Shown here in pieces: positions 1 through 8,823 of a stretch of DNA of 34,617 bases (positions are counted from its first letter, which is position 1; the number at the start of each line of letters is the position of its first letter). Source of the DNA: Candidatus Mediterraneibacter intestinavium (lineage in GTDB: Bacteria; Bacillota; Clostridia; Lachnospirales; Lachnospiraceae); assembly GCA_019119205.1 (NCBI GenBank), contig DWXK01000077.1, forward strand, positions 1 through 34,617, given 5' to 3'. The translations under genes were made by a program, and so were the position numbers. The notes below the pieces were generated by a model, which saw only the letters and a list, made by a program, of their open reading frames with translations, was not told the DNA's origin and did no database searches.

Positions 1-381
1 TATATGAAATTCTTCTTCCAGCTTTCTTATCTTTCTTTCCGGTTTTATCTCGGACGACAAAAGTATGTTCAGCATCTGTGTCAGCCGGTTTCCTTTTCCC
101 GTACGGGGATTCAGGCAGATCATAACGACCGATAATTTATCATACGCCGCCTTTACATCCGGTATCCCGGGAATTTTGTCTCTCTTTGTGATCGAATACT
201 CTGAGATAGCGTTCCCGATGCATTTTTTGATCTGAGGGATACTCATGTTCTCAAATTCTTTCACAGTGTATTTCAAGATCCAGGCAAGTATCACTCTGTT
301 TGCCAGCACCCTCTTACACTGCGCATCATACTGACTCTTTCCTGCCGCCAGACTGATATCTCCGGCAAGTTCATTTCTCAT
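1..381 (-). CDS. Rpn/PD-(D/E)XK nuclease-family transposase-like protein, partial and apparently internally deleted
   Basis: The frame is open from an ATG at 381 to the left edge (127 codons, no stop in the window). A purine-rich ribosome site (GAGGAAAGG) lies just upstream of the ATG. The first ~55 residues (MRNELAGDISLAAGKSQYDA and on, then a hydrophobic VILAWILKYT stretch) look like the N-terminus of the Rpn-type nuclease-family transposases common in Lachnospiraceae. The following residues (GNAISEYSI, then VVMICLN and LNILLSSE) resemble the part of that family downstream of its nuclease core. The ~100-residue middle that normally holds the Glu-x-Gln catalytic region is not seen, so an in-frame deletion near 214-222 is inferred. 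Family recognition is from memory of typical members. The product is probably catalytically dead; an alternative is a naturally short relative. Confidence 0.55.
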   Translation of the reverse strand, partial: MRNELAGDISLAAGKSQYDAQCKRVLANRVILAWILKYTVKEFENMSIPQIKKCIGNAISEYSITKRDKIPGIPDVKAAYDKLSVVMICLNPRTGKGNRLTQMLNILLSSEIKPERKIRKLEEEFHI

Positions 382-503
382 AAGCCTTTTCCTTTCCTCA
401 TTATAACGAATCTTTTCAGTTGTTACAAGCAGTTGATCCTGCTCCTAAAAACAGAGCGAAGGACTTCCAGAATATCTGATGGGACACGATACGGCGAACT
501 TAT

Positions 504-549
504 AACAGCTGCGCCACACCAGAAAACATTTCTGTGCAGCACAGCTGTT
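504..549. repeat. Imperfect inverted repeat in the intergenic space after the DUF4340 gene
   Basis: Arms AACAGCTG (504-511) and CAGCTGTT (542-549) are perfect complements. Between them a smaller hairpin, CAGAAA-ACA-TTTCTG, nests inside. There is no T-run on either side, so it is not a canonical terminator. It lies between the end of the ABC operon and the Rpn-type gene. It may reduce read-through or be a remnant of a small mobile repeat. Confidence 0.4.
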
Positions 550-592
550 CGTTCAATACAGTATTCCTTTTTCTGCCGTCTGTTTTCCGGCT

Positions 593-1945
593 CTACTCTT
601 CCTCCCCTCCCAGTACAACCGTATTGACCGCTTCTTTCAGCGACACCACATCCTCTCTCGCAACGCATCCAGTCACTTCTCCGTCCAGCACTGCGATGCA
701 GTATGTGCCGTTATGCTGATAGAAGTCCAGTTCTACCGTACTGTAGTCCTCTGTATTTCTGCGGAAGGTCAGCGACAGTTCCGCCTTATTGTCATTTAAC
801 TCTGCCTCTTCCTCCGGGTCAATGGAAATGTTCTCCAGTTCATCCAGTGCATCCCCGAATTCTACTTCTGAATCGTCAAAGGTATATGTATACTCATCCT
901 CTCCATTGCTCTGGACTCCGATGGAATACGTGCTGCCGTCCATCTCGATCTCAATGCTCTCCACTGTATCCCAGTCAAGGAGGATCGCCTCATCCGGCTT
1001 CAGTTCTTCATAAGACGCGTTCACCGCCGCGTCATAGACTTCCTGTTCCACAGTGTAAATGATCGAGGAATCTTTCAGTTTCGCATAATACTCTTCACCG
1101 GATTGACCCAGTTCATAGGCGAATTCCCCGCTTTCTCCGTCCTCATCCGTATAACTGACTGTGACAGATGCGTCCGGTTCATCAAGACCGTAATCTTCCA
1201 GTTCCGATTCTTCCGCGTGATAATCCACGCATTCTGTCCAGGAAAATCCGGTCATCGCGCTGACGGCGTCTTCTGTGCTGTCATTGTCCAGGTTCCGGTA
1301 ATCTTCCCCGTCTTTCAGGTAATAGAGATATGCGTCGCTGTAGCAGTATCCGGCGTCCTCCTGATAGACGATCTCCACGGCTTCTTCTTTGTCGACAGAA
1401 ACAGAGCTGACTGTCTCCATCTCCGGGATCTCTTCTTTCTGGACGCAGTCCAGCAGAGAATAAGAGATCTGGTCTATCAGTTCCGAATTCGTCAGGTAGA
1501 CATAATCGTCACCGGTCGATATATATACTTCATCGTCCGAGAAACTCTCGTCGCCAATGGATATCTCATGCACTGTATCCGCGGTCTCCACTGTCAGCGT
1601 ATATGCCGGATCGTCCAGCCCGTATACACTCAGAGCCTGGGGCTCCTCCACCATTTTGTCGGAAGTGATATTGGAAAGATTTTCCGCGATCTCCGCCAGC
1701 AGATCCTGGTCCGCCGGCATCTGGTCATCTTCCTCATATTTCCACTCTTCGTCCTCATACACAAAAGCGACTTCTTCCTCGTAGTTCCACGCAAGACGGG
1801 TGATGTCAGAGCTTTCCACATCAATGATCGTAGTCTCGGTCCCCGTCATCTTTTCTTCAAAGTTGATCCTCGAGATCAGGACTGCCGCCGCGATACAGAG
1901 GATCAGGATCGCCAGCAGCACCGCCAGTCGTTTCTGTCGTCTCAT
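593..1945 (-). CDS. DUF4340 domain-containing membrane-anchored protein
   Basis: 450 aa. A short basic N-terminus (MRRQKR) is followed by one membrane helix at about residues 7-25, then a very acidic, extracytoplasmic region. The region shows internally repeated beta-rich units with YGLDDP and YGLDEP motifs, typical of DUF4340 proteins. In known genomes DUF4340 proteins sit next to GldG-like auxiliary proteins and ABC-2 permeases, as here. The start overlaps the stop of the GldG-like gene by 4 bases (ATGA), indicating translational coupling. It is the last gene of the four-gene operon. The biochemical role of DUF4340 is not established; a scaffold or substrate-handling subunit of the ABC system is inferred. 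Confidence 0.85.
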   Translation of the reverse strand: MRRQKRLAVLLAILILCIAAAVLISRINFEEKMTGTETTIIDVESSDITRLAWNYEEEVAFVYEDEEWKYEEDDQMPADQDLLAEIAENLSNITSDKMVEEPQALSVYGLDDPAYTLTVETADTVHEISIGDESFSDDEVYISTGDDYVYLTNSELIDQISYSLLDCVQKEEIPEMETVSSVSVDKEEAVEIVYQEDAGYCYSDAYLYYLKDGEDYRNLDNDSTEDAVSAMTGFSWTECVDYHAEESELEDYGLDEPDASVTVSYTDEDGESGEFAYELGQSGEEYYAKLKDSSIIYTVEQEVYDAAVNASYEELKPDEAILLDWDTVESIEIEMDGSTYSIGVQSNGEDEYTYTFDDSEVEFGDALDELENISIDPEEEAELNDNKAELSLTFRRNTEDYSTVELDFYQHNGTYCIAVLDGEVTGCVAREDVVSLKEAVNTVVLGGEEE

Positions 1946-3396
1946 CTTCTTCTCCTCCTTACCACTACAATGATGCCTATGATCAGATATGCTGCCGGAA
2001 TGACCGCGATGGTCACTACCTTGATCAGAGAGGAATCACTGGTGCTGATCGTCAGATATTCATTGGTGAGGCTCTTGGAACGGACAGAGATGCTGTCGTC
2101 CTTTTCACACATCATTTCCAGCGCGTTCAGCACAAAGTCCTCGTTCGCGTCTGAAGAGTAAGAATTGTAGACCTCATTCAGGATCTCCGACGAGGCGATC
2201 CATACGAACTGGGACTGTTTGTCATCCTCCAGGTCTTTCGTCACCAGTACGGCCAGGGACAGCGGTCCTTCTATATCTCCGTCCTCTTTTTCATAGGTCG
2301 TGATGTCATACCCTTCTTCTTTGATGAAGGAACTCTCGGAGGATTCCAGAAGAGATGTGACCGTCACATCTTCCGATGCTTCTGAGAGATCCAGCGCCTT
2401 GGACACCGGAACGATCACATGGTAATTGTCCTCGATCAGCGGATCCGTAATATCGCTGGAGTTCATCTCCGGCATGAGCATCACAGGACTCTCGAACACA
2501 TAATAACCGGTATCTTCCTCGACCACCACGCCTTCCAGGACAGAAATGCCGTAGTATTCCGCTACTGCGTTCAGATTGGTCAGCTCATCCTCCTGAACAG
2601 TCCCGCTGATGATGAGCAGGCGTCCCCCATTGTCCAGATATTCGATCAGCATATCCTTTTCCGTCTCTGAAATGTCCGTGGACGGTGAATTGATCAGGAT
2701 GCATTCCACCTCTTCCGGCACAGAATCACCGTTTAAGAGGGACAGGCTTTCCGTCTCAAGATTATCCCGTTCCAGGGCGCTCTGGAAATCTTCTGTAAGT
2801 TCCTCTTCTCCATGGCCTTCCAGGACATGGATCACCGGAAGCTCCTCTGTGATACAGTAGGAGATCGCCGAGGTGATCAGGCTCTCTCCGGAAAACTCAT
2901 CCGCCGTGGAGTAGATGGAATAATATTCATTGCTGACCTCATACATTTCCTCATAGCTGATGTAACGGTATTTGTCTCCGCATTCCACGATCACAGAGTT
3001 ATTGTAGACCTCTCCGTCCGTGTAGGAATTGGTAAACTCCGGATCCAGATCCGGGTCTTTCTTCACCACAGATACTTTGCTGGTGTAATCCTCATAGTTG
3101 TGCAGCAGCTTCTCGATATACTCATCCTCCTCGCCGCTGGCCACCACCCAGTAGATCGTGATATCTTCCTCCAGCGTGCTTAAGAGTACCTTTGACTGGC
3201 TGGAAATAGAGTAGAGCTGATTCGCTGTCAGATCCTCCTGCACATAGCTGTCCGGCAGAAAACTGAGTGCAAAATTGACCGTGACTATGATCGCCAGCAC
3301 GATGGCTGTCAGAAAGAAGCTGTAACTCCCCGCTTTGCTCGAACGGGTGCCGAACTGCTCTCTTAATTTTTTCAGATATTCTTTTATCGCCTTCAT
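1942..3396 (-). CDS. GldG-family ABC transporter auxiliary protein
   Basis: 484 aa. The cytoplasmic N-terminus is followed by a membrane helix at about residues 26-47, a large extracytoplasmic domain, and a C-terminal helix (about 458-478) ending in five arginines. The extracytoplasmic part contains the HVLEGHGEEE stretch and the 'DNGGRLLII' turn typical of the GldG/ABC-auxiliary (DUF4350-like) fold. Two helices with an outside domain match the auxiliary proteins that accompany GldF-type permeases. The start at 3396 shares one base with the stop of the permease gene, and the end overlaps the DUF4340 gene by 4 bases, so the product should be made stoichiometrically with them. The transported substrate is unknown. 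In Bacteroidetes the homologues affect gliding; nothing here suggests motility. Confidence 0.87.
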   Translation of the reverse strand: MKAIKEYLKKLREQFGTRSSKAGSYSFFLTAIVLAIIVTVNFALSFLPDSYVQEDLTANQLYSISSQSKVLLSTLEEDITIYWVVASGEEDEYIEKLLHNYEDYTSKVSVVKKDPDLDPEFTNSYTDGEVYNNSVIVECGDKYRYISYEEMYEVSNEYYSIYSTADEFSGESLITSAISYCITEELPVIHVLEGHGEEELTEDFQSALERDNLETESLSLLNGDSVPEEVECILINSPSTDISETEKDMLIEYLDNGGRLLIISGTVQEDELTNLNAVAEYYGISVLEGVVVEEDTGYYVFESPVMLMPEMNSSDITDPLIEDNYHVIVPVSKALDLSEASEDVTVTSLLESSESSFIKEEGYDITTYEKEDGDIEGPLSLAVLVTKDLEDDKQSQFVWIASSEILNEVYNSYSSDANEDFVLNALEMMCEKDDSISVRSKSLTNEYLTISTSDSSLIKVVTIAVIPAAYLIIGIIVVVRRRRR

Positions 3397-4259
3397 CAGT
3401 TATATCTCCTTTTCTCAAGTGACTGGACAGTTAAAAACAGGAAAAATACGATGACGCTGATAAAATACACCACGCTTGTATAGTCAAAGATCCCGTCCAC
3501 AAACTGGTAGAATCTCTCGTATACGGAGATGTTCTCCAGGATGTTGGGAAAAAGTCCCTGAAACCAGTCGCTGTTATAAATATAGAGCGCCGCCGTCCCA
3601 ATGACCGCGATCAGACCGATCACCTCCGCCAGTACGTCATTGCGGGTCATATGGCGGATCAGCAGGGCAAGGATGACCTCCACAACAAGGATAGCGATCA
3701 AAGAGGCAAAGGCGGATGACGTCGCATACTCCGCCACAGTCACCATATAGTAATTCAGGATCATCGCCGCAAAGCAGATCCCTGCTGCCATTGCCTGTGA
3801 CTCCGTGATCGAAGAGATAAAGATCCCAATCGATAAAAGCACCGCCGCCGTCATGATATATCCGAACATCGCGCCATAAGCGGTGGGCAGATACAGATTC
3901 CCATAGTTCTGCAGGATCAGCGGATAGATCACCACGACGCACAAGGGAATGACAGAGGTGACAAAGACTGCCAGAAACTTCCCGATCACGATCTGTGTCG
4001 TGGAAATGGGAAGAGAGTACAAAAGCTGATCCGTCTTCTGTTTCTTCTCTTCCGATATGATCCGCATCGTCAGGATCGGGATCATGATGATAAACGCAAA
4101 GGACGCGCCTGCAAGGGCATACTCAAAATTGGCATAGGCGCTGGCCAGGTTATAGACCATCATGTAGATCGCCACAAAAAACAGGGAAAACGCACCATAT
4201 ACATATGCCGTCAGCCCGGAAAACATCATCCTCAGCTCATGTTTAAATACTGCTGTCAT
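3396..4259 (-). CDS. ABC-2 family transporter permease (GldF-like)
   Basis: 287 aa from the ATG at 4259. An in-frame upstream ATG at 4289 exists, but 4259 is preceded at good spacing by AGAGGAGGAGAAC and gives the family-like N-terminus MTAVFKHELRMMFSG. Six membrane segments are visible, with the ABC-2 permease signature region near the first loop (RIISEEKKQKTDQLLYSLPI, about 77-96), where cytosolic coupling to the ATPase occurs. The gene overlaps the end of the ATPase gene by 17 bases and touches the GldG-like gene. It should form the membrane channel of an exporter with the ATPase at 4243-5346. The substrate is unknown. Confidence 0.88.
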   Translation of the reverse strand: MTAVFKHELRMMFSGLTAYVYGAFSLFFVAIYMMVYNLASAYANFEYALAGASFAFIIMIPILTMRIISEEKKQKTDQLLYSLPISTTQIVIGKFLAVFVTSVIPLCVVVIYPLILQNYGNLYLPTAYGAMFGYIMTAAVLLSIGIFISSITESQAMAAGICFAAMILNYYMVTVAEYATSSAFASLIAILVVEVILALLIRHMTRNDVLAEVIGLIAVIGTAALYIYNSDWFQGLFPNILENISVYERFYQFVDGIFDYTSVVYFISVIVFFLFLTVQSLEKRRYN

Positions 4260-5346
4260 TTCTGTTCTCCTCCTCTTCTTTTTCCTCATCCGCTTCGAAG
4301 ATGGTCTCCAGGCCGGTGTCTGTTTCGAAAGAGTCCTTCTCCTGCTCCCGCGCTTTTGCCGCGATCTCCGCCCAGGAAATATCCCCGCTCAGTTGATCTT
4401 TTTCGGTATCTTCCGGATTCGTGAGTTCCAGGAAGATCTCTTCTAAGTTCGCCTTGACGATATCCATCTTCAATACAGTCCTCTCGATCTTTGCAAGCCT
4501 CAGAGACAACACTTTTCTGATCCCGAACTCTTCTTCCGGCGTAGTCTCGATCCGTATCTTTGTAAGTCCGTTTTCTGCCGGCTCATACTCCGCCCCTTCG
4601 ATCCCATCAATCCCGCTGATGACCTCCCGGCTTTCCTCTTCCTCTGCGTCTGTCAGGACTTCAATAGTCGTCTTAGGCACCATCATCTTCTCCAGATTTT
4701 CAGCCGTATCATAAGCGATCAGTTTCCCTTTGGATATGATCAGGATCTCATCACACATATTCTGGACTTCCGAAAGAATATGGCTGCTTAAGATCACAGT
4801 ATGTTTCTTCCCCAGCGATTTGATCAGATCACGGATCTCCACCACCTGGATGGGGTCCAGTCCGACCGTGGGCTCGTCGAGTATGATCACCTCCGGATTT
4901 CCCAGGAGCGTCTGGGCGATTCCCACCCTCTGTTTATACCCTTTGGAGAGATTCTTGATCAAACGGTCCCCTACCTCCTGGATCTGCGTCTCCTCCATCA
5001 CTCTCTCCACTTCGCTCCTCACTTCTTCGCGCGGGATCTTCTTCGCCTCGGCGACAAACCGCAGATACTCCCGGGGCGTCTCCTCCATATAGAGCGGCGG
5101 CTGCTCTGGAAGGAAGCCGATCGTCTTTTTCGCTTTGACGGGTTCCTCAAAAATGTCGTAGCCGCTGATCGAGACAGTTCCTGAAGTCGCGGAGAGACAT
5201 CCGGTCATGATATTCATGGTCGTGGACTTTCCCGCGCCGTTAGGCCCCAAAAAGCCGCAGACGGTCCCGTCTTTAATAGAAAACGTAAGATCGTCCACGG
5301 CTTTGTGATCCCCGTAAAATTTGGTCAGATTCTTTACTTTGATCAT
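4243..5346 (-). CDS. ABC transporter ATP-binding protein of the GldA/CcmA type
   Basis: 367 aa. Walker A GPNGAGKST (about 34-42), Q-loop FLPEQPPLY, signature LSKGYKQR (about 133-140), Walker B VIILDEPTVGLDP and switch histidine LSSHILSEV are all intact, so it should hydrolyse ATP. The normal ~300-residue nucleotide-binding and domain-II region is followed by a ~55-residue, strongly acidic tail (from about 310) ending in EEKEEEENRNDSSI. This is longer than usual for the family. It is first gene of the four-gene operon; the ribosome site is AGGAAAAGGGAAACAGGAC. No convincing -35/-10 pair was found upstream on this strand. Confidence 0.92.
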   Translation of the reverse strand: MIKVKNLTKFYGDHKAVDDLTFSIKDGTVCGFLGPNGAGKSTTMNIMTGCLSATSGTVSISGYDIFEEPVKAKKTIGFLPEQPPLYMEETPREYLRFVAEAKKIPREEVRSEVERVMEETQIQEVGDRLIKNLSKGYKQRVGIAQTLLGNPEVIILDEPTVGLDPIQVVEIRDLIKSLGKKHTVILSSHILSEVQNMCDEILIISKGKLIAYDTAENLEKMMVPKTTIEVLTDAEEEESREVISGIDGIEGAEYEPAENGLTKIRIETTPEEEFGIRKVLSLRLAKIERTVLKMDIVKANLEEIFLELTNPEDTEKDQLSGDISWAEIAAKAREQEKDSFETDTGLETIFEADEEKEEEENRNDSSI

Positions 5347-5488
5347 GTCCTGTTTCCCTTTTCCTTTCCATAGAATTCCACGGATTATTTTAGAACTGTT
5401 CTTTAAACTGAATTTAAACTCGGAGGGGATCTTTTTGAAATATATGTGAACTGTATGATCTACCTTCTCTTTATTCCAAAAGCATCAC

Positions 5489-5516
5489 TTGACTTTTCGC
5501 TAATTCTCTCTATACT
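5489..5516 (+). promoter_or_regulatory. Sigma-A promoter of the ThrE-type exporter gene
   Basis: TTGACT (5489-5494), 16-base spacer, TATACT (5511-5516), leading to the ATG at 5589. A ribosome site GAAAGGA lies at 5576-5582. The match to consensus is good at both boxes. Confidence 0.7.
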
Positions 5517-5588
5517 GTAACTGATGGAAAATATATACGGGAAGCTTTTCAAAAATAAAGATCCCCACACTATCTGAAAGGAATCATC

Positions 5589-6917
5589 ATGGTAAAAGAT
5601 AATATTATCCCAAATCATATGGACATCTACTGGCATGACTATACCGGACATGTAAAAGACAAGCCGATCACAGAAGCAAGCGTGCCGGTAAAAGCAGCAC
5701 TGATCGGAAGGGTCGGACTGATGCTCCTGTCCTGCGGGACCGGAGCCTGGAGAGTCAGAAGTTCAATGAACGCGCTTTCGGAACAGCTCGGCGTTACCTG
5801 TACCGCCAGCATCGGGCTTATGACTATCGTGTACACCTGTTTTGACGGGCATAAGACGTTCACCAACTCCCTGGCTCTCAATAACACCGGGGTAAACACC
5901 TCAAAATTGGATAAACTGGAACGTTTTGTAAAAAGATTTCCCAAAGAAGGTGTTTATAAGTCAGGAGAACAGCTTCATTCTGAACTGGATGAGATTGAGA
6001 AGATCCGCGGTTTATATACTCCGTTCAAACTGGGGCTTGCAGCTGCATTCGCCTGTTCCGCCTTCACCTTTCTGCTGGGCGGCGGGCTGATCGAGATGAT
6101 CTGCGCGTTTATCGGAGCCGGCGCTGGACAGTACCTGCGCGCCAGGCTGATCCGTAAGCACTATACATTATATATGTGTACGATCCTCTCTGTCGCTCTG
6201 GCCTGTCTCGTCTATATAGGCGCCCTGCGGCTGGGACAACTGTTTTTCCATATTTCCTCAGGCCATGAAGCCGGTTACATCTGTGCCATGCTTTTTATCA
6301 TTCCCGGTTTTCCGTTCATAACAAGCGGGATTGACCTGGCGAAGCTGGATATGCGCTCCGGTCTTGAACGGCTCGCGTACGCGGTGCTCATCATAGTAAA
6401 CGCGACGCTCACGGCATGGGTCATGTCCTCGATCATGGGACTGCATCCCGCAGACTTTCCGGAGCTTTCCATTCCGCCGGCAATCCATCTTCTCCTTCGC
6501 CTGGCGGCAAGCTTTGTGGGAGTGTTCGGGTTCTCCATCATGTTTAACAGCCCTGTGCGCATGGCAGCTTCCGCGGCAGTGATCGGAGCGATTGCAAACA
6601 CACTGAGGCTGGAGCTGGTGGATTTTGCTGATTTTCCGGCAGCAGTTGCCGCCTTTGTAGGCGCTCTGACCGCAGGTCTTCTTGCCTCGGCTCTCATGAA
6701 GCGGCTTGGTTATCCGAGGATCTCGGTCACGGTTCCGTCCATCGTCATCATGGTTCCGGGACTCTATCTATACCGTGCGGTCTACAATATCGGGGAGATG
6801 TCACTGACCCTCTCCGCGCCGTGGCTGGTTTCTGCACTGCTGATCATTATGATGCTCCCATTGGGACTGATCGTTGCCAGGATCATCACAGACCGTTCTT
6901 TCCGGCACTGTACCTGA
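5589..6917 (+). CDS. Threonine/serine exporter family protein (ThrE-like, both domains fused)
   Basis: 442 aa. The N-terminal half (about 30-270) carries the soluble ThrE domain (LMLLSCGTGAWRVRSSM, then SLALNNTGVNTSKLDKLERF) followed by membrane helices from about residue 150. The C-terminal half (about 290-435) has further helices of the ThrE_2 type. About ten membrane segments overall fit a full-length, fused ThrE; many Firmicutes split the two halves into separate genes. In Corynebacterium ThrE exports threonine and serine by exchange with protons; the same role is inferred here. It is monocistronic, with a promoter at 5489-5516 and a terminator at 6963-7005, divergent from the ABC operon. 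Confidence 0.85.
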   Translation: MVKDNIIPNHMDIYWHDYTGHVKDKPITEASVPVKAALIGRVGLMLLSCGTGAWRVRSSMNALSEQLGVTCTASIGLMTIVYTCFDGHKTFTNSLALNNTGVNTSKLDKLERFVKRFPKEGVYKSGEQLHSELDEIEKIRGLYTPFKLGLAAAFACSAFTFLLGGGLIEMICAFIGAGAGQYLRARLIRKHYTLYMCTILSVALACLVYIGALRLGQLFFHISSGHEAGYICAMLFIIPGFPFITSGIDLAKLDMRSGLERLAYAVLIIVNATLTAWVMSSIMGLHPADFPELSIPPAIHLLLRLAASFVGVFGFSIMFNSPVRMAASAAVIGAIANTLRLELVDFADFPAAVAAFVGALTAGLLASALMKRLGYPRISVTVPSIVIMVPGLYLYRAVYNIGEMSLTLSAPWLVSALLIIMMLPLGLIVARIITDRSFRHCT

Positions 6918-6962
6918 TCTTTCGAAGGGATTTTCTTAAAATACAGATCATGAAGAAACACC

Positions 6963-7005
6963 AAGGCTCTGTTCTCTCCAGATCGGAGGGACAGAGCCTT
7001 TTTAA
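6963..7005 (+). terminator. Rho-independent terminator after the ThrE-type gene
   Basis: Arms AAGGCTCTGT (6963-6972) and ACAGAGCCTT (6991-7000) are complementary, extended inside by CTCC/GGAG, and followed by TTTAA. The pure T-run and A-rich left flank suggest it may also work for the convergent minus-strand gene. Confidence 0.85.
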
Positions 7006-7041
7006 TCCGTTACATTATTCTCATCTATTATTATATCCCCA

Positions 7042-8721
7042 TCACTTTCCCGCTTTTACCATACACTCTTTCCGATAAAACGCCACCCCGTATTTCAGGA
7101 TGTCACTGTATCCTTCCTGTCGCAGCGCTTCCTCATACTTCTGGTCTTCAATCTGCCGGAGAGCCTCATCGCACTTTTCTTCCATGCCCTGATAGGTTTT
7201 TGACACTTTGATTTCCATTATGACTGCTTTTCCTCGGACGCTGGGATATTTCAGAAGGATATCCGGACGTCCGTTTCCTGATTCCCGGTTGGACAACACG
7301 ATATAGTTTCCGATATTTTTGAGCATCCCTGCCAGGAAGCCATGATAATAACTTTCCTGATAATCATAAAAGCTGATCGTCTCCACCAGATTCTCCGAAA
7401 GGATATCTGCCATTTTCTCCGTATCACCGTTTAAAATGCTCTCATACAGAGACGTCAGATCTTTCTGGTCGGTTTTCTCCTCAAACCAGCGCAGGACCGT
7501 GGTTTTATAGATATACCGTACTTCCCGGTTTGGAATCGCCATTTCAATATAGAGCGTCTCTTCTTCCTGGTGTTCACTTACTTTCTTCAAATATCCTGTA
7601 AAGAAAAGAAAGTTCCAGAGATTGTCCTGCGAGGATTCTATATCTTCATAAGTAATATCCTCATGGATCGGCTTTGTGATCGTCTCTCCCTCGATCAGAG
7701 CTTCTATCTCCTGCTTCACTGAAGTATCCGCATGTTCTACAAGTCTTTTTACAATGCTGTTTGAACTGGTATTGGACCAGTATGGTTTTGGCAGCGAATT
7801 TTTATTTTTATAACATGACTTTATATAGTTAATCACGCTCCATGGATTATATACTTCTGTTGATCCGAACTGATATCCGTCATACCACTGCCGAATTTCA
7901 TTTTCATTTTGCTCAAGATCATAATCCCTCAGTATCTGCTTTATTTCATCTGTAGTAAAGCCAAAATGTTCTGCGTACAGATCTGTAGTGATCGAGTTTA
8001 TCTCAAGGTTATTCAGTCCTGTAAAAATAGACTCTCTGCTGATCCGGAGACAGCCGGTCACCACTGCAAACTCAAGCGTATCATTTGTCTTGAGTGCCGA
8101 CTCAAACAGGGATCGGATAACATTGATGATCTGATCATAAAAACCCGCAAAGTATGCATTTTCCAGAGGGACATCGTACTCATCGATCAGGATGATGCAC
8201 TTCTCACCCATACACTGATACAGACAGTCTGACAAAAACCTGAGAGCATCCGCATAATCCGCGTCGCTTCCTTTCAGGTCACGGATCCGGAGGTATGCCG
8301 CCTCTTCTGCTTCCGTCAGCCTGCCGCTCTCCTCCACGATCTTCCAGTGACGGGAATATTCCTGTCCTATCGCTTTTTTCATCATTTCATAGGAAAGCTC
8401 ACAGGAGGGCTGCTTCATGGATTTCAGGGAAATGCTTATGACAGGATATCGTCCCATATAAGAAAGATATTCCTCTCCTGCGTTCATGATCTTAAGGTCC
8501 TTGAAAAGATACGAATGATCTGTCCCGTCTTTTTCAAAAAAATACCGGAGCATACTCATATTCAGTGTTTTTCCGAAACGGCGCGGACGGGTGAAAAGAT
8601 TTACCTTCCCCTTCATATCCAGCAATTCCTTTATAAACAAAGTTTTATCGATAAAAAAGTACCCTTTTTCTATCATATCCTGAAAATTTTCCACCCCTAC
8701 CGGCAACGGTTTCCACTCCAT
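7042..8721 (-). CDS. AAA-ATPase-like protein with C-terminal PD-(D/E)XK nuclease domain
   Basis: 559 aa. The N-terminal domain has the family's start (LPVGVENFQDMI), a Walker A-like RPRRFGKTL (45-53) and Walker B IILIDEYD (176-183), as in AAA-ATPase_like (PF09820) proteins. The C-terminus has a PD-(D/E)XK pattern: NGRPDI with Asp487, then IMEIK with Glu503 and Lys505, as in PDDEXK_9 (PF08011). Length is typical. The ribosome site AAGGAGG is 7 bases from the ATG. These proteins are abundant, often in many copies, in Lachnospiraceae and Bacteroidetes; their function is unproven and mobile-element or conflict roles are speculative. A relative's C-terminus sits at 34204-34617. The gene is monocistronic, with a promoter at 8753-8781. 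Confidence 0.88.
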   Translation of the reverse strand: MEWKPLPVGVENFQDMIEKGYFFIDKTLFIKELLDMKGKVNLFTRPRRFGKTLNMSMLRYFFEKDGTDHSYLFKDLKIMNAGEEYLSYMGRYPVISISLKSMKQPSCELSYEMMKKAIGQEYSRHWKIVEESGRLTEAEEAAYLRIRDLKGSDADYADALRFLSDCLYQCMGEKCIILIDEYDVPLENAYFAGFYDQIINVIRSLFESALKTNDTLEFAVVTGCLRISRESIFTGLNNLEINSITTDLYAEHFGFTTDEIKQILRDYDLEQNENEIRQWYDGYQFGSTEVYNPWSVINYIKSCYKNKNSLPKPYWSNTSSNSIVKRLVEHADTSVKQEIEALIEGETITKPIHEDITYEDIESSQDNLWNFLFFTGYLKKVSEHQEEETLYIEMAIPNREVRYIYKTTVLRWFEEKTDQKDLTSLYESILNGDTEKMADILSENLVETISFYDYQESYYHGFLAGMLKNIGNYIVLSNRESGNGRPDILLKYPSVRGKAVIMEIKVSKTYQGMEEKCDEALRQIEDQKYEEALRQEGYSDILKYGVAFYRKECMVKAGK

Positions 8722-8752
8722 AGAAAGGCCTCCTTTTCCTTAACGTAGCTTT

Positions 8753-8781
8753 ATTCTACTACGCGGGGAAATATGATTCAA
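8753..8781 (-). promoter_or_regulatory. Promoter of the AAA-ATPase-like gene
   Basis: Read on the minus strand: TTGAAT (8781-8776), 17-base spacer, TAGAAT (8758-8753). A short inverted repeat CGTAG/CTACG flanks the -10 box and could be an operator; this last point is weak. Confidence 0.6.
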
Positions 8782-8823
8782 GATTTACTTACTCTCACTC
8801 AGAAAACCCCTGTCCCGGAGAAA

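Noticed and set aside
1103-2161. Long open frame on the plus strand opposite the DUF4340 and GldG-like genes
   Set aside because: Antisense shadow of two clearly conserved genes; no ribosome site and no recognisable domain.
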